Source of the DNA: JBDKVA01 sp039679375
Lineage (GTDB): Bacteria; Bacillota; Clostridia; Acetivibrionales; DTU013
Length of the DNA stretch: 36,999 nt
Direction: 5' to 3'
Assembly (NCBI GenBank): GCA_039679375.1
Contig: JBDKVA010000029.1
Location: 1 to 36,999 of the forward strand
Shown here: positions 16,966-25,348 of the stretch, one piece after another
How positions within the stretch are numbered: the first letter of the stretch is position 1
How the letters are laid out: every line of letters begins with the position of its first letter
Program-made: the position numbers and the translations under genes
Notes under the pieces: model-generated
What the model saw: the letters and a program-made list of their open reading frames with translations, nothing else
Told to the model about the DNA's origin: nothing
Databases searched by the model: none

Positions 16966-17727
16966 TCAGCTGATCCCCAATATATCCTTTAATTCACGTA
17001 TAGTATTCCTGCTGACCGGGATTTTTTCAGCAGAGCCTTCCAATTGCAGGACAAAATTGTTGTTGAACATCGGGGAAAGCTTGCTGATATGCCTAAGATT
17101 TATAATGTAGCTGCGGTGGCACCGGAAAAAACCATAGTCTGAAAGCTTGTTCTCAAGCGAATCAAGCGTATCCTTGACTTTATAGCTGCCAAATGGCGTT
17201 TTCATGCATGTTTTGCCGAGTATCGCCTCCAGGTACAATACATCGCACATTTTAACAAAAACAATCTCTTCATCATCGTAGGCTGCCATTTTTAATGACT
17301 CCTGCCGGATGCATTTTTCGATCTGGCCTAGCTTATCCATCAGGTTTTTCCCGTCTTCCGGCTTTTTACAGCATGACTTTACAAGCTTTTCAACCGCTTT
17401 TTCCAATCTGTTTCTGTCAATCGGCTTTAATACATAATCAACTGCACACAGTTCAAATGCTTTTACTGCATAATGGTTAAAAGCGGTCACAAATACAATT
17501 CCCATACCTTTATTAGATTCCATGAGCTCTATTGCTACATTCAGTCCGTTGAGCACCGGCATGTCAATATCCAGAAAAGCCGCGTCATATTTCAGTTTTT
17601 GGGCCTCTCCAATAGCCTGTACGGGACTGGTAAACGAGGCAACGACCTCAATATCATCCCGTTTGCAAAGATAATATTCCAGTTCGTCCAGAGCCGTCTT
17701 TTCATCATCAACAAGTATCACACGCAT
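16966..17727 (-). CDS. LytTR-family response regulator
   Basis: 253 residues: an N-terminal receiver domain (VILVDDEKTALDELE; phospho-acceptor Asp53 in FLDIDMPVLNG; VTAFNHYAVKAFE; DYVLKPI) and a C-terminal LytTR DNA-binding domain (about 150-250; YLEAILGKTCMKT; FFRCHRSYIINLRHI; PVSRNTIREL). LytTR regulators bind direct repeats upstream of their targets. The gene starts four bases after the kinase gene stop, so the two form a two-component pair. The adjacent divergent protease-module genes are the natural candidate targets. Confidence 0.93.
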   Translation of the reverse strand: MRVILVDDEKTALDELEYYLCKRDDIEVVASFTSPVQAIGEAQKLKYDAAFLDIDMPVLNGLNVAIELMESNKGMGIVFVTAFNHYAVKAFELCAVDYVLKPIDRNRLEKAVEKLVKSCCKKPEDGKNLMDKLGQIEKCIRQESLKMAAYDDEEIVFVKMCDVLYLEAILGKTCMKTPFGSYKVKDTLDSLENKLSDYGFFRCHRSYIINLRHISKLSPMFNNNFVLQLEGSAEKIPVSRNTIRELKDILGIS

Positions 17728-17731
17728 CGCT

Positions 17732-20700
17732 TCAACCCCCTTTGAGGCACAATTTCATACATACATTCGTCCCTTTTCCGGCTTCACTCTCTATTTTGAG
17801 GCCACAGCCATACAGCGCCAGCAGCCTTTTATGCACGTTGATAATTCCAATGCCGGATCCTTTTATTTTGCCGTTGAGAATCATCGGGATCAACTCCTGT
17901 TCAATTCCCTCCCCATCATCTGAAACACATATGGACAGACACGAATCATCCTCTTTTGCAGATATCCTTATTGTGCCGCCTGCGGCCTTTTTCAGCACTC
18001 CGTGTATTACAGCATTTTCAACAATAGGCTGAAGGATGAGGTGCGGGACGTTGATTTCCGCTTTGCAGTCTATGTCATAAACTACCTGGATCTTCCCCGG
18101 GAATCGTATTGTCATGATGTACAGATAGGATTTGACGATACCCAGCTCGTCTTCAAGCGGTATGGAACCTTCGCATCCTTTGAACCTGAAGCTGGCCCTC
18201 AGATAATTGCTCAATTCCATCAGCATATTTCGTGCTGTTTCCGGATCGGTTCTGACCAGCGACATGATCGAGTTCATTGTGTTATGTAAAAAATGCGGCT
18301 TGATCTGCGCTTGAAGAAAATTCAATTCTGCCGTTACAGCATTCGTGAGTGCATTTTTGAGATCAAGCAGATTTTTTACCCGGGCATTCAGTTCCTTTTC
18401 ATGAAGCGGTTTAGTGAGGTAGTCGTTTGCTCCGGCTTCAAAGCCTGCAACAATGTCGGCAGGCTGATTTTTGATGGTCAGCAGCAGAATGGGCAGATCA
18501 TGATGCGCATACAATTCCCTCAGCCTGCGGCAAACATCGTAGCCAGACAGCCTGGGCATCATTACATCAATGATAACCAGATCCGGCTTTTTGTTTTTAG
18601 AGATATATTCCAGAAGCTCGAAGCCATTCCTGAATTTGCTGATCTGATACTTTTCCCTTGCAAGCATGTTGGACAAAAGCTTGAGGTTGACAGGATCATC
18701 ATCCGCAATATATATGACCGGACCATCCAGTGGCTGCACAGCATTTTCACATGATTCCGCCATTGCAGCAGATTCATCTATTGCAGTTAATACAGGTAAG
18801 TGCATATCACTCGCAGAATGATCCGATTTATCAATTTGTGGCACACCGCTGCTCACAGGAAGAGTAAACGTGAATTTAGAGCCCTCCTGCAGTCTGGATT
18901 CCACAAATAATTTCCCCCCATGCATCTCGACCAGCTTCCTGGTGATGCCCAGTCCAAGCCCTGTTCCGCTGTGGGAAGCATTTTCATAAGCGCCGATCTG
19001 CTCGAATGGTGTAATGATCGTCTCTATCCTGTCGGAAGGTATGCCGATTCCCGTATCTGAAACGGAGATCTCCAGGAAACCGGTCCTTAAAGCCGCAGTT
19101 GCCGTGATCCCGCCAGATTCTGTAAACTTTACAGCATTGCCGATTATATTGTACATGATCTGGAACAGCCTGCTTTCATCTGCATAAACATTCGGGAGCT
19201 GCTCATCAATATTGTTTGCCAGTAAAATGTTCTTTTCCTCTGCAAGGGGTTTCAGTACGGCAAAAACGACATTGACCACCTGCCACATACTGATCGGTTT
19301 TAAGTCTAAAACAATATCCTTGTTTTTCATTTTCGAAAATGTCAATATATTGTCTACCAGTGCGGTAAGCCTCCATGCACTTGTTATGATCAGCGACAGG
19401 TCATCCATACTCTTTTGATCTCTGCCGACACCCAGCATGGACTCGGCAAGCCCGATTACTCCATGCAACGGCGTTTTCAGTTCATGTGCCGTATTGACAA
19501 GAAAATCATCCTTCAAATGGTTCAGGTTGATGAGCCTTTCCGATAACTGTTCAACTCGGTAAAACGCGCGGGTAAAGTTCAGGGACAGTCTGAATGCAAG
19601 GAAAAGAGCAAAACACAGCCAGCCAAATTTCATGAAATAGGAGTTGCTGGAAATAAAAAGGCTCGAAATAAACAGTAAAATAAACGGCACCAGCAATATT
19701 AGCGCATCATTGTTCTTTTGCCTTACACACAACAGCTTATACATGACATATATGGTAGACATAAACAGTACCAGATTGTGCGCATTGTTGATCCATTGAA
19801 TATACGCCCAGCCATTCTGAAAATAGATAAGCAGCAGCGGCAGCATTAAAGCCATGAAAACACCTGCGGAGACTAGTTTGAACCGCTTTCCCATCTCTCC
19901 GGGAAACAGAGCATTTAAAAAGAAGATAAAAAACAGGTCCTCTATCAGCACACTCGACATATGACAAAGATAATACTGGTTGTAACTAAGCTTCGGAAGG
20001 ATGTGGTATATGACAGGGTCAGGTCTTAAGGTAGAGATATAGATCGCTGCGGTAAAGCAGAATATTCCGGCATATAATAAGGCCTTTTCCTTTCTCCTCA
20101 GAATATAGACCATGAAATGATAAAAACTCATAAAAAGCACAATAAACGCAATAGGCAGATTGATCAGATATTTTTTGAACTGCATGTTTAAAAGCTTTGA
20201 TTTCTCCCCCAGTAAAATATCGCTTGTACTAAAGCGCGATGCCTGGATAACGATTTCAATATATCCATTCCTGTTATCAAAAAACTCAAAAATATTGGCT
20301 TTTCCTATGATATAAGTCCCATCGTCATTTCCCGGATTTCCATTTGAACTGATCAATTTCCCGTTTAGCCATATATTATGGGCGCTTCTGAAAGTAGAAA
20401 TATACAAACCAAGCAGGTTTCCACCGGGACTTGTTTTAATGACAAGCCTGTAGGTGGAAGGGTTCTTTTCCCGTGTTTCCGAAGGAATTGCAACGATTTC
20501 CGGCCTGCGGGGAACAGTGCCGCTTTTAAAGTCTTCCGGTGTAAATAGCTGCGAACAGTAACACTCCCATTTAACCTGCAAATTTACAGGATCATTTACC
20601 GCAAAATCATAACCTGATAAGTCCAGTCTGCCTTCGTCTGTCATAGGAGACGGGCTTTTCGCATCTTTGCAGCCGGTTAGAACAGTCAATATGAAAAGTA

Positions 20701-20734
20701 TCGTGACATATAAGAAAAAATGTTTTGCTTTCAT
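17732..20734 (-). CDS. Hybrid sensor kinase with 7TM receptor and two kinase modules
   Basis: 1000 residues. Order: lipoprotein-like signal ending at Cys22 (VLTGCKD); extracytoplasmic jelly-roll-like sensor (about 40-185, WLNGKLISSNG); seven membrane segments (about 190-390, 7TMR-DISM type); HisKA with His417 (TAHELKTPLHGV); HATPase (NIIGNAVKF, DTGIGIP, GTGLGLG, about 510-627); receiver with Asp723 (IIDVMMPRLSG); then a LytS-type His_kinase domain with His814 (IKPHFLHNTMNS) and a second HATPase (VENAVIHG, DDGEGI, GSGIGI, about 895-1000). The LytS-type module suits the LytTR regulator next door. The first kinase may phosphorylate the internal receiver to tune the second; this is inference. No ribosome binding site precedes the ATG. 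Confidence 0.92.
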   Translation of the reverse strand: MKAKHFFLYVTILFILTVLTGCKDAKSPSPMTDEGRLDLSGYDFAVNDPVNLQVKWECYCSQLFTPEDFKSGTVPRRPEIVAIPSETREKNPSTYRLVIKTSPGGNLLGLYISTFRSAHNIWLNGKLISSNGNPGNDDGTYIIGKANIFEFFDNRNGYIEIVIQASRFSTSDILLGEKSKLLNMQFKKYLINLPIAFIVLFMSFYHFMVYILRRKEKALLYAGIFCFTAAIYISTLRPDPVIYHILPKLSYNQYYLCHMSSVLIEDLFFIFFLNALFPGEMGKRFKLVSAGVFMALMLPLLLIYFQNGWAYIQWINNAHNLVLFMSTIYVMYKLLCVRQKNNDALILLVPFILLFISSLFISSNSYFMKFGWLCFALFLAFRLSLNFTRAFYRVEQLSERLINLNHLKDDFLVNTAHELKTPLHGVIGLAESMLGVGRDQKSMDDLSLIITSAWRLTALVDNILTFSKMKNKDIVLDLKPISMWQVVNVVFAVLKPLAEEKNILLANNIDEQLPNVYADESRLFQIMYNIIGNAVKFTESGGITATAALRTGFLEISVSDTGIGIPSDRIETIITPFEQIGAYENASHSGTGLGLGITRKLVEMHGGKLFVESRLQEGSKFTFTLPVSSGVPQIDKSDHSASDMHLPVLTAIDESAAMAESCENAVQPLDGPVIYIADDDPVNLKLLSNMLAREKYQISKFRNGFELLEYISKNKKPDLVIIDVMMPRLSGYDVCRRLRELYAHHDLPILLLTIKNQPADIVAGFEAGANDYLTKPLHEKELNARVKNLLDLKNALTNAVTAELNFLQAQIKPHFLHNTMNSIMSLVRTDPETARNMLMELSNYLRASFRFKGCEGSIPLEDELGIVKSYLYIMTIRFPGKIQVVYDIDCKAEINVPHLILQPIVENAVIHGVLKKAAGGTIRISAKEDDSCLSICVSDDGEGIEQELIPMILNGKIKGSGIGIINVHKRLLALYGCGLKIESEAGKGTNVCMKLCLKGG

Positions 20735-20741
20735 GGCATTT

Positions 20742-20770
20742 ATTATATAATATGTTTACAATAATGTACA
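20742..20770 (-). promoter_or_regulatory. Promoter of the sensor kinase gene
   Basis: Read on the minus strand, TGTACA (20770-20765), 17 bases and TATAAT (20747-20742). The predicted start point falls at about 20735, practically at the ATG at 20734, so this message could be leaderless. Confidence 0.5.
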
Positions 20771-20783
20771 TTCGTTTTGTAAT
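20755..20783 (+). promoter_or_regulatory. Promoter of the beta-propeller / caspase-like gene pair
   Basis: TTTACA (20755-20760), 17 bases, TGTAAT (20778-20783) on the plus strand. It overlaps the opposing kinase promoter, so polymerases cannot occupy both at once. A GGGAGGGG ribosome binding site follows at 20794. Confidence 0.5.
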
Positions 20784-20809
20784 TTTATCATGAGGGAGGG
20801 GTGATCGCA

Positions 20810-21490
20810 GTGAGCGAAAACATGGTTCGGTTGTTTCGGCCGCAGGAAGGCGGGCTCATTGGGCTTAAATGTATTGATGACAAGCTTTATGCTCTGCCTG
20901 CAAAAGGAGATTTCATCCTTGTTTACAAAAGAAGCAGTAATGAGGATTATTCCCTGATGGACAAAGTACCTGTCAGTGTGAAGAATGCCACGGGTATTAC
21001 ATCGGACGGCAAAATGCTGTTTATTGCCGATAGCCTGGGAAAGGCGGTCTATTGTATTGATCCGGAAACAAAACAGTCCAGATTGTACCTTAACATGAGT
21101 GAACTGAAGACAAATCAGGGTGAAGATGTCCTCCATGCAGGAAACAGCAGGGTCAATGACATGGAAATCCACAAAAATGAGATGTGGATCACGTGTTCAG
21201 CCGGTTATTCTAGCTGCATATACCGGATCGACACCGGCGCACGCAAGGTCATAAAGGTCATACCCGCAAGAGGGCCGGAGCCAAAGAGCATTTCCTTTGA
21301 TGCATCGGCAAAGTGCATGAAGGTATTGGATTCATCCAATAGGGAGATCAGTGACTTTACCCTTGAGGGTGAATGGACAGGAAAGCTTGTCAAAGTACCC
21401 GTTGACAATCCGGCATGTTTTACGGTGGATGAAAATCGTCAGTTGATTATAAGCAATTGTGAAGCAAATCGCAGGAAAAGGGAGGTGTAG
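20810..21490 (+). CDS. Beta-propeller-like hypothetical protein
   Basis: 226 residues from a GTG at 20810, chosen because GGGAGGGG (20794-20801) lies eight bases ahead; the GTG at 20801 overlaps that site. The sequence shows repeated blades of the YncE/NHL type (KCIDDKLYALPAKGDFILVY; GITSDGKMLFIADSLGKAVYCID; DMEIHKNEMWITCSAGYSSCIYRID; SISFDASAKCMKVLDSSNREISDF). About five blades fit, so it may be incomplete or form a propeller with a partner. No signal peptide is seen. It sits three bases before the caspase-like gene, suggesting a binding or sensing partner of that peptidase. Confidence 0.7.
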   Translation: MSENMVRLFRPQEGGLIGLKCIDDKLYALPAKGDFILVYKRSSNEDYSLMDKVPVSVKNATGITSDGKMLFIADSLGKAVYCIDPETKQSRLYLNMSELKTNQGEDVLHAGNSRVNDMEIHKNEMWITCSAGYSSCIYRIDTGARKVIKVIPARGPEPKSISFDASAKCMKVLDSSNREISDFTLEGEWTGKLVKVPVDNPACFTVDENRQLIISNCEANRRKREV

Positions 21491-21493
21491 CAT

Positions 21494-22747
21494 ATGGGAA
21501 AAAAGGTTGCGGTATTGATTTCAGGAGGTTTTGCCGACAGGGATGGATATGATGAATTCTGGAACGACCTTGTACGGATGTGGAGAGTTCTATTAAGCAG
21601 CGGATACCGGGATGAAAATATCATCGTACTCTATGGCGACGGATCGGATTATGACGATCCGGCAAGGCCCTTCTACAGCTTCAGACGGCATAAACTGCTT
21701 GCGCGCTCACTTAGGTCAAGACTGACCACTTTCCCGGCCAACCGGAACTCACTGGAGCATGTGTTCAATACACTCGCAGGTTCGGGGGCATCCATTATTG
21801 GGGCACCGGCTGACCCCAGGCTTCCCGGGCCGTTCAAAATTCAAAAACTTTTAAAGAATGATTCCCTTTTTGTATGGACATTTAACCACGGTAAAAGAAT
21901 TGGAGGTAACTGCCAACTTGGCCTTATCAACGGCGAGGGCATCCTGGACAGGGACTTTGCCGGACTGGCAGGCAAAATAGCTTGCGACTGCAAGATTTTC
22001 TGCATGCAGCAGTGTTTCAGCGGAGGCTTCATTGACAATCTGGCCGGCAGAAGGAATCTGGTTTTGACGGCATGTGCTTCCGATGAAATTGCAAACCGTG
22101 CCGATACGGAGAATGAAACAGTAGACGGCGAAACCTACCACCATGGCGAATTCAATCATAACCTTTTCACAGTTCTTTCCTCGCCCAAAATAAGAAATAT
22201 TGTTGATTTGCCGCACATCTCATTGAATGAATTCGAAAAGATGCGGAAGGTTTTCAATTTTGTTTTCAAATATATCTGCAATCACAGCTCAAGGCCCGAA
22301 ACAGCTCAGTATTACGACGGTTTCAGAGCCTTTGCGGACGAAAGCATTACATCGGCTTCAGGAAAATACAATGATGTTTTGAAGGCTTCCTGGATGCTTG
22401 GCAATGAAACCGGCAACGTAAGCGCTGACTTTGTCTATGAAGCGAAGCATGTAGGAGCAAGCCTGTCCAGCCAGTGTGTCAGTGCAGAGATAAGGGTAAA
22501 CGGGCTGCTAAAAGAAAAATTTGAGTTTACGGCAGCCAACCAGAGCCTGCTGCTTGATATTGAAGCGGATGAAAGCCATTACGGGCTGTTTGGCTGTTTA
22601 TCATCGGATTTCGTTAATAAGACGATCGTGTTCAACGGCAATGTCCTTGCAAAGCTGAACATATATTGCGCAGCACAGCCCTATTCCACAGATGAATCCG
22701 CAACCAATATTACCGGGTACAACGGTGTAGTGTTTCAGTGGATCTGA
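21494..22747 (+). CDS. Caspase-like / C13-like cysteine peptidase
   Basis: 417 residues, ATG after GGAGGTG. A caspase-fold (clan CD) core is seen in residues 1-230: the first strand KKVAVLISGGF, NIIVLYGDG, the catalytic His132 in FVWTFNHGKRIGG, and the catalytic Cys174 in IFCMQQCFSGGFIDNL, each after a hydrophobic strand. Clan CD peptidases (caspases, metacaspases, legumain) cut after a defined residue and often act in regulated cleavage or cell death. Residues about 290-417 are a separate, probably beta-rich domain (SADFVYEAKHVGASLSS; YCAAQPYSTD) I do not recognise. No signal peptide. It is coupled to the beta-propeller gene and followed by the duplicated-domain protein. Confidence 0.82.
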   Translation: MGKKVAVLISGGFADRDGYDEFWNDLVRMWRVLLSSGYRDENIIVLYGDGSDYDDPARPFYSFRRHKLLARSLRSRLTTFPANRNSLEHVFNTLAGSGASIIGAPADPRLPGPFKIQKLLKNDSLFVWTFNHGKRIGGNCQLGLINGEGILDRDFAGLAGKIACDCKIFCMQQCFSGGFIDNLAGRRNLVLTACASDEIANRADTENETVDGETYHHGEFNHNLFTVLSSPKIRNIVDLPHISLNEFEKMRKVFNFVFKYICNHSSRPETAQYYDGFRAFADESITSASGKYNDVLKASWMLGNETGNVSADFVYEAKHVGASLSSQCVSAEIRVNGLLKEKFEFTAANQSLLLDIEADESHYGLFGCLSSDFVNKTIVFNGNVLAKLNIYCAAQPYSTDESATNITGYNGVVFQWI

Positions 22748-23049
22748 TATGTTTCCAATCAAAATCAAAAGGGCATCGAGCTCGTTCAGTGGCGTATTTG
22801 CTTCGCAAAAACACCTATTGCGATTGTCGCTTAGCGAAATCACTCGTTTGAAGCAGGACTCCGTTATGTTCCATGATCTAAGGTAAAGGGGCAAGTCGCT
22901 TTGGCGCTTTGTCCCTTTGCTCTCCTACCGCCCGCAACACCAATTCTGCATCTCAGCATCAATATTTTACATTTCATCCCGAAAGCCTCCTGATTATTTA
23001 AAATTCATATATCATCATATTGAAAATAATCAAACCGGAGGGATTCATT
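22748..23049 (+). other. Intergenic region with hairpins
   Basis: 302 bases without a gene. It holds GGCATCGAGC (about 22773-22782, also found near 27978), TTTGC-TTC-GCAAA (22797-22809), CGC-TTA-GCG (22828-22836) and a 15-bp imperfect stem at 22885-22918. A CCGGAGGG ribosome binding site at its end serves the next gene. Confidence 0.45.
22885..22918 (+). terminator. Hairpin downstream of the caspase-like gene
   Basis: AAAGGGGCAAGTCGC pairs with GCGCTTTGTCCCTTT with two G-U pairs and one mismatch, loop TTTG. No long T-run follows (GCTCTCC), so it may be a weak terminator or a processing or stability hairpin. Confidence 0.4.
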
Positions 23050-25266
23050 ATGAAAGAAGGAAAGAATAAAGAGGAAAATGTCATCGCGGTGAAGCCGATA
23101 GATGAAATGATCCATTCAAAGAGACTGGAAATCTCCGAGATTGAATCCAAAGAATTAAGATCCAATTTTACAAAACACATCCTCGAAAACCCGAATTACT
23201 TTGGCAATTTTAAAAGCAGCAAACAAAAGGCTGCCGTGATGATGGACCAGAATACATCCTACGAGAAAATAGCGGAAATAGGCTACAATCCATATCATGA
23301 AGTTCTGTACTCGATTATCCACATCCGTAACAGCAATGGTTACTCCGGGTCATTGTGCAACTCCGGTTCCAATGAATATGTACGCTTTTACGTTGATTTC
23401 AGCGGAGACGGCGACTTTGCCGATACGAATGAGGATGCCGGTGCAGCAAGCGTGAATGTCCATGACATACCTGGCGCAAAGCCTTTAAGCTATTGTGTAT
23501 CAGTCAGGCTGAATCCTGAAATGAAGCCCTGCGTGACTCCTTATACAGTGAAGGTCCGCGCCATACTATCCTGGAATGCCATGCCGCCCGCAAACACGCC
23601 GGATTACCATCCTGTGTGGGGAGAGGTTCAGGAAGCCGCCATACAAATAAAACCGCAGCCCTTTAAGCTGATTGATTTCATCAACTATTCCAAAATCAAA
23701 CTCGATAAGGATATGAAAAACATCCTGGACATAGACCAGACGGTCGACAAACCCATAGTCTATTCCAAAGAGTCTTTGAAGGAGCTTTATAAGAATTTCG
23801 ATGTAGAAGAGCACCGCATAGGTGTCAATGAGGTCGCAAATCAGATGGAGATCCTTTCAAAAGATGTGAACATGGCTGCTTGTGATCCCGGTCCATACGG
23901 CATTAAAATAGCAGATTCACTGAAGAAGTCCCTTCAAATGGTTCTATCAGCGCCCTCGAATATCCGTTATGAAGAATTAAGGGCGGTAGGCCTGCAGTAC
24001 AATACCGATACCTTAACGGCAGTTATCCGGATCAAACTGCCCTATGGGTACTCAGGAGGCCTTTGCAGCAAGGGAAGTCAGGAATATGTAGCATTTTTTG
24101 CCGACTGGAACAATGATGGGACGTTTGACGAATACCTGGGCACCTCATCTGTTAATGTCCATGACATCCCGGCCATACCGGAAGGCGGCCTTGAATATGC
24201 AGTCTCCCTTCCTGTCAATATGGCAGCGAAAAGGAAAATGTGTACAGTCCCCAATGTCTTTAAAATACGTGCAATTCTTTCATGGAATGTACTTCCGCCC
24301 CATAATCCGTTCTACAATCCAATCTGGGGCAATTACCAGGATGCTCTGGTCCAGCTGAAACCGGGACTGCCTGTTTCCGCAGGTGAGAAGGTTCCTTTTA
24401 TCAGCACGGCAGGCGACATGTCGGTTACCGATATCAATTCAAACGGCTTCGCAAACGGAACGGCCAATTTGACAGGCTTCCAGGCAAAGAACAGTCCATT
24501 TGGAGGCTGGGTCAACATTTCGGGCCATATCTCAAATCCACCCAACCTGAGTGCAGGCGATGTAAATCTAAAGTACTGTGCATCGTACCGCAAAGTAGGT
24601 GATTTAAGCTGGACAAAGATCACGAACAAATTCCAGATTACCATATCTCAATGGGATGGGTACGATTGGACACAGTATCATCAGGATCAGGCAGCAGATT
24701 CGAACGGATGCTATCTGTACCGCGAAGATCTTTCCATAACCCCCCCCGCAGATATGACTCAAAGGTTCGTAGAAGACTTTGTGATGGCTAAATGGTATAC
24801 AGGCGGGCTTCAGGACGGCTTATACGAAATCAAGCTCACACTGAAGGACGCCTCGGGTGATATTGACAGTAATATCGTACGCCTGCAGCTGGACAACACG
24901 TCACCTGCCGCGGCACTTACGGTAACGGATGTAATCAACAGCGGAGTCATAAGCCCGGCAAAGCCTTGCGGCGTTTTCAAAAAGAATTGCATCATCAAGG
25001 GCAAGTTCACTGCTACCGATAATCATTTCCTGCGGTACACCTTCGCAGTGGAGCCATCCATTCTGGATCCGAATGCAGTAAGTCCGGCAAGCGGCTATTA
25101 TCCGGCTGTAACAGGTGAGGAAAATAGTGATTGGAAGCTGGATACGGCAGAAATGAAAGCATGCGGTTATGTCATCCACCTGCATGTGTATGATCGGACA
25201 ATTGTGAACAGTCGTGATATAGGATGGTACAACAAGGCAACGGTCGGTTTCTGTCTGACAGAATAG
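23050..25266 (+). CDS. Large protein with duplicated GEVED-like, Ca-binding-type domain and Ig-like C-terminus
   Basis: 738 residues from the ATG at 23050 (CCGGAGGG ahead; the TTG at 23020 precedes that site). Two copies of a domain of about 135 residues lie at about 68-202 and 303-439. Shared motifs are NGYSG or YGYSGGLC, a DxxxDGxF loop (DFSGDGDFAD and DWNNDGTFDEY, EF-hand-like), SVNVHDIP, and the RAILSWN block before WG. The loops resemble GEVED-type domains that bind calcium. The rest (about 455-738) looks like tandem Ig-like beta sandwiches (GLYEIKLTLKDASGDID; SPAAALTVTDV). No signal peptide or anchor is seen, odd for domains usually found outside the cell. It could be a substrate or scaffold of the neighbouring peptidases; function unknown. 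Confidence 0.75.
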   Translation: MKEGKNKEENVIAVKPIDEMIHSKRLEISEIESKELRSNFTKHILENPNYFGNFKSSKQKAAVMMDQNTSYEKIAEIGYNPYHEVLYSIIHIRNSNGYSGSLCNSGSNEYVRFYVDFSGDGDFADTNEDAGAASVNVHDIPGAKPLSYCVSVRLNPEMKPCVTPYTVKVRAILSWNAMPPANTPDYHPVWGEVQEAAIQIKPQPFKLIDFINYSKIKLDKDMKNILDIDQTVDKPIVYSKESLKELYKNFDVEEHRIGVNEVANQMEILSKDVNMAACDPGPYGIKIADSLKKSLQMVLSAPSNIRYEELRAVGLQYNTDTLTAVIRIKLPYGYSGGLCSKGSQEYVAFFADWNNDGTFDEYLGTSSVNVHDIPAIPEGGLEYAVSLPVNMAAKRKMCTVPNVFKIRAILSWNVLPPHNPFYNPIWGNYQDALVQLKPGLPVSAGEKVPFISTAGDMSVTDINSNGFANGTANLTGFQAKNSPFGGWVNISGHISNPPNLSAGDVNLKYCASYRKVGDLSWTKITNKFQITISQWDGYDWTQYHQDQAADSNGCYLYREDLSITPPADMTQRFVEDFVMAKWYTGGLQDGLYEIKLTLKDASGDIDSNIVRLQLDNTSPAAALTVTDVINSGVISPAKPCGVFKKNCIIKGKFTATDNHFLRYTFAVEPSILDPNAVSPASGYYPAVTGEENSDWKLDTAEMKACGYVIHLHVYDRTIVNSRDIGWYNKATVGFCLTE
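23251..24366 (+). repeat. Internal duplication within the large Ca-binding-type protein gene
   Basis: Two homologous coding segments, about 23251-23655 and 23956-24366, separated by about 300 bases coding for a helix-rich linker. The copies have diverged substantially, so the duplication is old. Confidence 0.7.
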
Positions 25267-25280
25267 TGAATTAAAAATCA

Positions 25281-25313
25281 GGCGGAGCATTGCTTGACAA
25301 ACAGTGCTCCGCC
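25281..25313 (-). terminator. Strong hairpin, probable minus-strand terminator
   Basis: GGCGGAGCA and TGCTCCGCC form a perfect 9-bp stem with a 15-base loop. On the plus strand no T-run follows. On the minus strand TGATTTTTAATT follows, as for a terminator of transcription coming from the LTA-synthase-like gene. It may also protect the 3' end of the plus-strand message. Confidence 0.5.
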
Positions 25314-25348
25314 CAAATTATCCCGGAAGGAAAATGAGGGTAATAAAG

